From NCBI GenBank assembly GCA_937924405.1, contig CALDVW010000044.1, positions 1 to 60,470 on the forward strand: DNA of 60,470 nucleotides, in the 5' to 3' direction. A program made the translations under genes and the position numbers. This stretch comes from an uncultured Lysobacterales bacterium. Its GTDB lineage: Bacteria > Pseudomonadota > Gammaproteobacteria > Xanthomonadales > SZUA-36. Shown piece by piece: positions 54,122-60,470 of this stretch (positions within the stretch are counted from its first letter, which is position 1; each line of letters begins with the position of its first letter). A model generated the notes under the pieces. The model saw only the letters and a program-made list of their open reading frames with translations. It did no database searches and was not told the origin of the DNA.

Positions 54122-55018
54122 ATGGATATGGAACCGTGGAAGCGCTCCATTCGAAACTGGTGGAGGAAAGCCAACCGGGTGAAGCCGGGCAGTTTGCCGG
54201 AGCCATTCCACCACGCGGCCGATATCGCAGCCCTGAACAAATTTTTTTCGAACCGGCGATCTGATCTGCAAGGCGCTGCTGAAACAGCTGCGACTCTTAC
54301 CGGCCAATGTTATATCTGCAACGCGGAAGTGAACTTCCGGATCAAGCGACCGGAGAATGGGGAGCCGGTCAACTGGCGTGAAACCCTTGCTTGCCCGGAT
54401 TGCGGATTGATCAATCGCTGGCGAGGTTGTCTGCACCTGTTCGATGCCATCTGCCAACCGACCGCGGCTGACCGAATCTACCTGACCGAGACTTTATCGC
54501 CCGTATTTCAACAGCTCGCCAAGCAATATCCTTTACTGGTTTCCAGCGAATACCTGCCCCAGGCGAAACCGGGTGAATCGGTTGAGATGCACTCCACAAC
54601 GATCAGAAATGAAGACGTCACGCAGCTTACTTTCCCGGACCGCAGTTTCGAGGCCGTGCTTTGCTTCGACGTGTTGGAACACGTGCCGGATTACCGCAAA
54701 GCCCTCCACGAGTTTTACCGTGTACTGGCCCCGGGTGGTCAACTGGTGCTTAGCGTCCCGTTCAGCTTCCAGCAGGAAACCCTTGTCAGGGCGGTGGTGA
54801 ACGATGAAGGAAACATAGAACACCTGATGGAGCCTTGCTATCACGGCGACCCCTTATCCGCAGAAGGTGTGCTCAGCTATTATGACTTCGGCATGGAATT
54901 GCTGGAGGAAATGGGTAGCACGGGCTTTCAAGAGCATTTTACGGTCTGCTACAGCTCAGCTCACTGGGGCTATCTTAGGCCGCACATTGCCTTTGTTGCG
55001 CGTAAGCTGAAACGCTGA
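54122..55018 (+). CDS. Zinc-ribbon SAM-dependent methyltransferase-like protein
   Basis: A 298-residue protein. A four-Cys zinc ribbon (CYIC about 62-65 and CPDCG about 89-93) precedes a class I methyltransferase C-terminal half: LTFPDRSFEAVLCFDVLEHVPD, HEFYRVLAPGGQLVLSVPFSF. The region that should hold the SAM-binding GxGxG reads IYLTETLSPVFQQLAKQYP, with no glycine-rich loop, and then SSEYLPQA, so the N-terminal half of the fold is atypical. Proteins of this kind are often found in polysaccharide or lipid-sugar gene clusters. ATG 54122 is chosen by fit, with a weak ribosome binding site; the frame is open to GTG 54017. The neighbouring phosphoethanolamine-transferase-like gene is divergent. 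Confidence 0.82.
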   Translation: MDMEPWKRSIRNWWRKANRVKPGSLPEPFHHAADIAALNKFFSNRRSDLQGAAETAATLTGQCYICNAEVNFRIKRPENGEPVNWRETLACPDCGLINRWRGCLHLFDAICQPTAADRIYLTETLSPVFQQLAKQYPLLVSSEYLPQAKPGESVEMHSTTIRNEDVTQLTFPDRSFEAVLCFDVLEHVPDYRKALHEFYRVLAPGGQLVLSVPFSFQQETLVRAVVNDEGNIEHLMEPCYHGDPLSAEGVLSYYDFGMELLEEMGSTGFQEHFTVCYSSAHWGYLRPHIAFVARKLKR

Positions 55019-55060
55019 TCTTTCGACCAGTTAGAAGTTTTCCACAGGGATGACCAGCGG

Positions 55061-55075
55061 TCCTGATCATCAGGA
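55061..55075. repeat. 15-bp palindrome upstream of the M13 peptidase
   Basis: TCCTGAT (55061-55067), a central C, and ATCAGGA (55069-55075) form a perfect palindrome in the 154-base gap before the peptidase gene. It may be an operator or part of an end-of-transcript hairpin for the methyltransferase gene; there is no T tract. Confidence 0.45.
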
Positions 55076-55172
55076 GTCTTTCAGACAGCACCGAATTTCA
55101 TGACTTCCGGCCATTCATTTCTGCGTCGCAAAGCTGCATACTCTGCCGCTGAAAAATTTTCCGGAGATATTC

Positions 55173-57242
55173 ATGTTACTGACCAGGTCTTTTGCCGTTA
55201 GTTTGATTTTCAGCATTTGCGCCCTGGCTGCAGTAGCCTCCCTGCAGGCAGGAGATGACAGCCCGACCGCTGAATTGCCCTACTCACCCAGCCTCAACCC
55301 CGGCTCGATGGATCGCGGTGCAGACCCATGTGAAAACTTCTACCAGTACGCCTGCGGTGGCTGGATCGAAAATAACCCCATTCCGCCTGACCAGTCACGC
55401 TGGAGCACCTACGGCAAGACGTACGTGGATAACCAGCGCTACCTTTGGGGCATCCTGGAAGATGTGTCGCAGAATCGCCCGGGGCGCACTGAAACCCAGC
55501 AGTTGATCGGAGACTATTTCGCGGCCTGTATGAATGTAGATGTTATCGATGAACTTGGGGTCACGCCGTTGCAAGCTGAATGGCGGGCTATCGACGCACT
55601 GGATTCCAAGCAACAGCTTGGACAGCTACTGGGCTACCTGATCAAGCGCACAGACTCTTCCGCTTTCTTTTTCGGCATAGGGGCGCAGCAGGACGCGAAG
55701 GAATCTGAAACGATGATTGGCGCAATCTTCGCCGGCGGACTGGGCCTGCCCGAACGCGATTATTACCTGGAGGATGACGCCAAAAAGGAAGAAACCCGGC
55801 GTGAATACCTCTCGCACCTGGCCAAAACTTTTCAGTTAACCGGCGTGCCGGAAGCCGAGGCAAAAGCGCATGCCGCAGTTGTCATGCGAATTGAAACTGC
55901 GCTGGCCAAAGCCTCATTGTCTGCGGTGGAACGCCGGGATCCCAACAAACTCTATCACCGGAAAACCCTGGCTGAACTCAAAGCCATGGCCCCGGCAGTC
56001 GACTGGGACGCGGTGTTCGCCGTCAACGGGCTGAAACCGGAGCCCTGGCTCAATGCCTCGCAAACTGCTTATATCGCCGAGATGCAATCGGTGATAGAAC
56101 GCGAAACACTGTCGGATTTGCAAACCTACCTACGCTGGCATTTGCTGGAGACACGTTCGCCCTACCTGTCAAAACCTTTTCGCGACCAGGACTTTGCTTT
56201 TTACAGCACCCACCTGCGTGGCATCACCGAGCAAAAACCACGATGGCGCACCTGCGTGTCCATGGTTGACGACCAATTGGGCGAAGCACTGGGGCGTGAA
56301 TTCGTCGAACGCAATTTTCCGCCGGAAATTAGGAGCCAGGCTCGCGCCATGAGCCTGCAGATTCAGCAAGTAATGGCGCAGCGAATCGACCTGCTCGATT
56401 GGATGAGTCCGCAAACGCGCGCGGAAGCTCACATCAAGTTGGGCAAGATGCGCGACAAGATCGGTTACCCCGATAAATGGCGGGATTATTCCAGCATACG
56501 GGTGCAGAGGGATGACTGGTTCGGTAATGTGACCCGCGCCACCGAGTTCGACCTTCATCGCCAGTTGGACCGTATCGGGAAGCCGGTTGACCGGGACGAA
56601 TGGTTCATGTCCCCGGCCACCGTCAATGCCTACTACGACCCTTCGCTGAATGACATTAACTTTCCGGCCGGCGTACTGATGCCACCGCTGTACGACCCAA
56701 AAATGGACGATGCGCCGAACTACGGCAACACCGGTGGCACCATCGGGCATGAGCTGGTGCATGGCTTCGATGACGAGGGCCGGAAGTACGACGGCGACGG
56801 CAACCTGCGAGAGTGGTGGACCGAACAGGACGCCAGCGCATTTGAAAAGCGGGCCCAGTGCATCCGCGACCAATACGCGGGCTACCGGGTAATAGACGAC
56901 ATCTTCATCAATGCAGACCTGACCTCAGGTGAGGACATCGCCGACCTGGGCGGATTAATTCTGGCCTGGGAAGCATGGAAGAAAAAGACGGCGGATAAAG
57001 AACTGTCAAATATGAATGGGCTAACGCCGGATCAACGCTTTTTCGTGGGCTTTGCGCAATGGGCCTGTGCCGCGGAGCGGCCGGAGGCTTTAAGACTGCA
57101 TGCAGCGACAGATCCACATTCCCCCCCGATATATCGCATCAACGGCGTGGTCGTTAACATGCCGCAATTTGCAGAAGCGTTTGCCTGTGACGCAGACGCC
57201 GCGATGGTCAAGAAGACCGAAGAGATTTGTGAAATTTGGTGA
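55173..57242 (+). CDS. M13 family metallopeptidase (PepO/neprilysin-like), secreted
   Basis: A 689-residue zinc endopeptidase. It has a signal peptide (about 1-26, SLQA/G), an N-terminal M13 domain (DPCENFYQYACGGWIENNPIP, with the conserved Cys and N-terminal motif, read in two parts), a NAYYDPSLNDINFPAG region, the zinc motif HELVH at His526-His530, third ligand Glu587 in GEDIADLGGL, and a C-terminal Trp (ICEIW), the family's usual end. It cleaves small peptides, probably in the periplasm. ATG 55173 follows CCGGAGAT. No partner gene is apparent. Confidence 0.96.
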   Translation: MLLTRSFAVSLIFSICALAAVASLQAGDDSPTAELPYSPSLNPGSMDRGADPCENFYQYACGGWIENNPIPPDQSRWSTYGKTYVDNQRYLWGILEDVSQNRPGRTETQQLIGDYFAACMNVDVIDELGVTPLQAEWRAIDALDSKQQLGQLLGYLIKRTDSSAFFFGIGAQQDAKESETMIGAIFAGGLGLPERDYYLEDDAKKEETRREYLSHLAKTFQLTGVPEAEAKAHAAVVMRIETALAKASLSAVERRDPNKLYHRKTLAELKAMAPAVDWDAVFAVNGLKPEPWLNASQTAYIAEMQSVIERETLSDLQTYLRWHLLETRSPYLSKPFRDQDFAFYSTHLRGITEQKPRWRTCVSMVDDQLGEALGREFVERNFPPEIRSQARAMSLQIQQVMAQRIDLLDWMSPQTRAEAHIKLGKMRDKIGYPDKWRDYSSIRVQRDDWFGNVTRATEFDLHRQLDRIGKPVDRDEWFMSPATVNAYYDPSLNDINFPAGVLMPPLYDPKMDDAPNYGNTGGTIGHELVHGFDDEGRKYDGDGNLREWWTEQDASAFEKRAQCIRDQYAGYRVIDDIFINADLTSGEDIADLGGLILAWEAWKKKTADKELSNMNGLTPDQRFFVGFAQWACAAERPEALRLHAATDPHSPPIYRINGVVVNMPQFAEAFACDADAAMVKKTEEICEIW

Positions 57243-57423
57243 GTAAGCCGAAGAATGATTATTTCAGGAGTGCTCATAAGGCCCAGATCACGAACATTGC
57301 GGCAGGTCGTCACGCGGAACACTGCTATTGAGAGTCCATCGCCCGCCGCTTAAACTGAGTTGTCATCCGGTCACTTAAATCGGGTACGCCGGCCCGCCAC
57401 CGTTACGAACAGGAGTAAATTTG

Positions 57424-58428
57424 ATGCTGAAACTGGGTTACAAGGCCTCGGCCGAACAATTCGATCCGAGGCAGTTGTTGGAATTTTCCGTGTTGGCTGA
57501 AGAAGCGGGTTTCGACTCGGTCTGGGTCAGCGACCATTTCCAGCCCTGGCGTCATCACGGCGGCCATGCACCCTTTTCCCTGGCATGGCTTGGGGCGCTG
57601 GGCGAAAGGACCTCCCGTGTCATCATGGGGACCAGTGTGGCTACCCCCACATTCCGCTATCATCCGTCCGTCGTGGCCCAGGCAATGGCTACGCTCGCAT
57701 CCCTCTCCCCCGACCGGGTCATTCTGGGTGTGGGTACCGGCGAATCACTGAACGAAGTGCCGGCGTCCGGCATGGAGTGGCCTGCTTTCAAAGAACGCTT
57801 TGGCCGGTTACGGGAATCCCTGGAACTGATAAAGAAACTGTGGACCGAAGAACGCGTGACGTTCGATGGTGAATACTACCAGACCCGCAGCGCTACTATT
57901 TACGACCGGCCCGACCAACCGGTACCAATCTATATTGCAGCAGCCGGGCCCACTGCGTCGAGGTTTGCCGGGAGAGTGGGGGATGGTTTTATATGCACCA
58001 GCGGAAAAGCCACCGAATTGTATACCGAGACCCTGCTGCCAAACGTGGCCATTGGCCTGGAGCGTTCCGGGCGCAACATGGATCAGCTCGAGAAGATGAT
58101 CGAAATGAAAGTGTCGTTCGATACCGATCGCGACCGGGCCATGGAAGACACCCGCCACTGGGCTGCGCTGGCGCTGACTCCTGAAGAGAAAATGGGGACC
58201 GAGGACCCGATGGAGATGGAGCGCCTCGCCGACGCTTTACCGGTGGAACGGGCGGCCAGCCGCTGGATTGTCTCGACCGATCCCGAGGAGCACATCGAAC
58301 GGATAGCCCCCTATATTGAACTCGGTTTCAGCCACCTGGTGTTCCATGCCCCGGGCACTGACCAGGAGCGGTTCCTGCGGCTTTACTCAAAGGAGATTCT
58401 GCCACGGCTGCGCCGGCAATTTGGTTGA
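57424..58428 (+). CDS. fgd: F420-dependent glucose-6-phosphate dehydrogenase (LLM family)
   Basis: Oxidises glucose-6-phosphate to 6-phosphogluconolactone with reduction of coenzyme F420. The 334-residue TIM-barrel protein closely follows mycobacterial FGD1 over its whole length: LKLGYKASAEQF, VSDHFQPWRHHGGHAPFS, GTSVATPTFRYHP, VGTGESLNEV, and GDGFICTSGKATELYTE. The residues reported for FGD1 have counterparts: Glu11, His38, Trp42, Glu107, the Lys in SGKATEL, the Lys in PEEKMG and the Arg in ASRWIVSTDP. ATG 57424 has AGGAG 8 bases upstream; TTG 57421 is unlikely. FGD is best known from actinobacteria, so its presence here is unusual. No F420 biosynthesis gene is in the window. Confidence 0.93.
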   Translation: MLKLGYKASAEQFDPRQLLEFSVLAEEAGFDSVWVSDHFQPWRHHGGHAPFSLAWLGALGERTSRVIMGTSVATPTFRYHPSVVAQAMATLASLSPDRVILGVGTGESLNEVPASGMEWPAFKERFGRLRESLELIKKLWTEERVTFDGEYYQTRSATIYDRPDQPVPIYIAAAGPTASRFAGRVGDGFICTSGKATELYTETLLPNVAIGLERSGRNMDQLEKMIEMKVSFDTDRDRAMEDTRHWAALALTPEEKMGTEDPMEMERLADALPVERAASRWIVSTDPEEHIERIAPYIELGFSHLVFHAPGTDQERFLRLYSKEILPRLRRQFG

Positions 58429-58560
58429 TGGCTGGATTTCGAGGATTCGGGGTCCCGACTTCACCCGCTGCTCGCATGCTCAACCGCGTAAAGGTCACGG
58501 CAGGGGCTCTTAAGTAAGGCGCAACATGCCCCATCCCGCCGACAATACTTGCTTGAATTG

Positions 58561-58611
58561 AGCACCTGGTGGTTAATTCTTCCTATGCATCTCAGCTGGA
58601 CTTCAGGTGCT
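58561..58611. repeat. 8-bp inverted repeat in the fgd/membrane-protein gap
   Basis: AGCACCTG (58561-58568) and CAGGTGCT (58604-58611) are separated by 35 bases, in the 233-base gap between the convergent fgd and membrane-protein genes. No T tract follows. I see nothing else in this gap. Confidence 0.35.
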
Positions 58612-58661
58612 TTGAAGCATTTATCAATGTCAGATGCCAAACAGTGCCGAACTGCAATATA

Positions 58662-60470
58662 TTATTGGCAGAAGATCTGGAATGAAAGTGGTTGATCTGA
58701 AATCGCCTGTCCCTGATGGCCCGATACTGTCGCCACTTGATCCACGAAAGACTGATCAATGAGTTCGAGTTTTTTCCTGGACTGCAATTGCATCAAGATT
58801 CGATAGAGTAATTCAAAATCATTCGGATCTGATAACGTCCAGCTAGTTGCGGAAAGATCGGCCAGGATAGTTTCCGCTTCCATTAACCGGCCAGCCTGTA
58901 AATATGCCATTGACCCTGCCATGTAGTCTTTGAAATACTTTTTTCGTACCGCAAAAAACCAATTGATGGCTAGCTCATTCAGCCCAAGTTCTAGCGCTCG
59001 GTATCCCGCAAAACGCAGGTTATCCTCATACCAGCTCTCAGGGTCCTGTTCGCGAATAGAGTAAAGGTATTGTTCCGGGTTTGTTGCGCGATGAAATTCT
59101 GAAGCCAAAGTCACGTAATGTGAGACAGGCGAGTATTCCGGAACCAATTCGAAAACTTTGTCTATTTCGGTCATTAGGGCTTCGCCTGCATGCTCGTTCC
59201 AGCACCAGGGCATGCTCCAAATTGAACCTGAAATCGGTAATTTCGCATTATTCTTGGCATACAATGAATAGCGCAAATCGGAATAATCCAATTGCATAGC
59301 TCCGGCGTCACGAACGAGATCAACTGTTGAGCGTTGATTGGACATCACGAGATAGTCAATGTCGTGCTTTTCAATCTCGGAAAGCAATTGGCCTGGAGAT
59401 CCAGCTGCCGCTCTCCATTGTTTCATGTGCTCAATCGGGTAGAGAATTCCTGTCCTCCCGTCTATATACACCCGGCTGGTATCTCCAAGGTGGTAGATCA
59501 GATAACCACCCACATTGTATGCGTTGAATATTCGACCGTGTAATTCGTTCTGTTTCATATACTCGACCAGTCGATCCGGAAAGTAACCCAGCATGCTGAG
59601 ATTTTTTGAGATTAGAACCCTGGCGCCCAGAACACCTAAAAGTAATACCGCTACGAAAGCGAAAAATAATGCGCCCGACACGGCTTTGCTACGAAATGAA
59701 GGACCAGAAGTTAGTACCGTCTTGAGGTCATAACGAGTCAGTACCAGAGCAAACAGGCAAACCAAAACTACGCCTCCCGGCGCTGTCATTCGAGATATTG
59801 TCATGGCATACCAGCTGAATACCACACCCACCATGAAATATCCGAAAAGCCGTTGGTGCAACAAGCCGAGTAAAGTAAATATTGCGACAGGCACGAGTGC
59901 CAAAGTTGCCCAGCTCACAAGGCCTTTGAGCACGGGTCGATATTCCCCAATCAACTCGTTCCACTCTTGGGAAAAGGTAGCCGCCGCAATAACCGGGTGA
60001 ATTAGATCTTGTCCAAAAAAACCCGTAGCAAAAACTGCCAGGCCCCAGCAACCCCAAATCAGCCAGGACTTTACTGTCGACCGGGTAATTACCTGCTGAA
60101 CTGCAATATCGATGAACAAACCAGCGAAAATGACATAGCCAAGAATCGCTGAATGGTAATTTCGCCAAAAGAGCATGAAAATTAAAATATAGAAGAAGTT
60201 CTGATGGCTGTACTCATTCCGGGCCTTTTCGTACAAAACCAGTGAAAAGATAATGAGCGAGTAGCTCAGTAATTCCGGCCGGACCATTACTCTCATTTGC
60301 AAAAATACAATCAGCATGTAAACGCAAATAGCCAGAACCGGCAGGGGTGCTTTAATTTGGCGCAGCCAAACCATCAAAAACCCCAAGGTCATTAGACTGC
60401 TGGCGAAAACGAAAGCTTTAAACCCGGGATTCACTCCGAACAGACTGACAAATCCATAAATGACAACCTG
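58662..60470 (-). CDS. Multi-pass membrane protein with GGYLIY/IDGR motif (5' end outside window)
   Basis: About 600 residues are visible and the frame stays open to the window edge, so the start (and probably more membrane helices) is missing. The first ~285 residues hold nine or ten membrane helices. A soluble part follows with GRIFNAYNVGGYLIYHLGD and VYIDGRTGILYP, a motif pair I recognise from a large family of bacterial membrane proteins related to GT-C-like glycosyltransferases. A helical C-terminal tail resembles TPR-like repeats (GYRALELGLNELAINWFF, AYLQAGRLMEAETILADLS). The function is unknown; a role in cell-surface glycan metabolism is plausible. Base composition looks more AT-rich than the neighbours, hinting at transfer. 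Confidence 0.8.
   Translation of the reverse strand, partial: QVVIYGFVSLFGVNPGFKAFVFASSLMTLGFLMVWLRQIKAPLPVLAICVYMLIVFLQMRVMVRPELLSYSLIIFSLVLYEKARNEYSHQNFFYILIFMLFWRNYHSAILGYVIFAGLFIDIAVQQVITRSTVKSWLIWGCWGLAVFATGFFGQDLIHPVIAAATFSQEWNELIGEYRPVLKGLVSWATLALVPVAIFTLLGLLHQRLFGYFMVGVVFSWYAMTISRMTAPGGVVLVCLFALVLTRYDLKTVLTSGPSFRSKAVSGALFFAFVAVLLLGVLGARVLISKNLSMLGYFPDRLVEYMKQNELHGRIFNAYNVGGYLIYHLGDTSRVYIDGRTGILYPIEHMKQWRAAAGSPGQLLSEIEKHDIDYLVMSNQRSTVDLVRDAGAMQLDYSDLRYSLYAKNNAKLPISGSIWSMPWCWNEHAGEALMTEIDKVFELVPEYSPVSHYVTLASEFHRATNPEQYLYSIREQDPESWYEDNLRFAGYRALELGLNELAINWFFAVRKKYFKDYMAGSMAYLQAGRLMEAETILADLSATSWTLSDPNDFELLYRILMQLQSRKKLELIDQSFVDQVATVSGHQGQAISDQPLSFQIFCQ

Noticed and set aside
57243-57423. 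Promoter with TTGTCA upstream of fgd
   Set aside because: The hexamer 17 bases downstream is GGTACG, which is not a usable -10.

Overview
This 60.5 kb window looks like chromosome from a free-living gammaproteobacterium of moderate to high GC. The evidence is a divergent pilM/mrcA pair, a gmk-rpoZ-spoT-ridA-recG run, hemW-rdgB-rph, glnK beside ubiK and comM, tamAB, and moaADE/moaC. Several accessory genes (DUF3179 protein, TolB-like/TPR membrane protein, M13 peptidase, secreted sulfatase and phosphatase, TonB receptor) recall marine lineages such as Woeseiaceae or Chromatiales relatives. That placement is an inference from memory, not a computed result. I see no rRNA, tRNA, CRISPR array, insertion sequence or phage gene. 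Coding density is high and no gene-free stretch exceeds 300 bases; the longest is the 299-base gap between pilM and mrcA.

Region 1 (1-8.7 kb), envelope and housekeeping: partial pilM faces mrcA (PBP1A), which overlaps a conserved gene of unknown role. Citrate synthase, zinc-independent L31, hemW, rdgB and rph then lie on the minus strand. Region 2 (8.8-15.3 kb), plus strand: yicC-gmk-rpoZ-spoT-ridA-recG, with several overlaps and non-ATG starts. Region 3 (15.3-26 kb): a TolB-like/TPR membrane protein, glnK without amtB, ubiK, comM, an orphan LytTR response regulator, an RND permease followed by its adaptor, a strong terminator and a metallo-beta-lactamase-fold hydrolase.

Region 4 (26-38.4 kb), plus strand: tamA-tamB, a DUF3144 protein, then a four-gene set in which a ZnuA-like, His-rich metal-binding lipoprotein sits with a LolD/MacB-type ATPase, an FtsX-like permease and a large unknown membrane protein. 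No ZnuB-type permease is present. moaA-moaD-moaE follow. Region 5 (38.4-46.6 kb) opens with a 109-bp near-perfect palindromic element between moaE and the opposing moaC. It continues on the minus strand with a TonB receptor, a glycine-zipper protein, a DUF3179 protein, a PafA-type phosphatase and a Cys-type sulfatase, whose promoter overlaps a 19-bp palindrome.

Region 6 (46.7-60.5 kb), mixed accessory genes: a CtlX/DDAH-like amidinohydrolase, a coiled-coil protein, tag, a HAD hydrolase, a membrane protein fused to a spermidine-synthase-like domain, an LtaS/EptA-like membrane enzyme, a zinc-ribbon methyltransferase with an atypical SAM-binding half, an M13 peptidase, a very convincing F420-dependent glucose-6-phosphate dehydrogenase (unexpected in this lineage), and a membrane protein cut by the window edge.

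The best leads are the mixed-family metal ABC system (31.9-36.7 kb), the F420-dependent dehydrogenase (57.4 kb) and the palindromic element at 38.5 kb.
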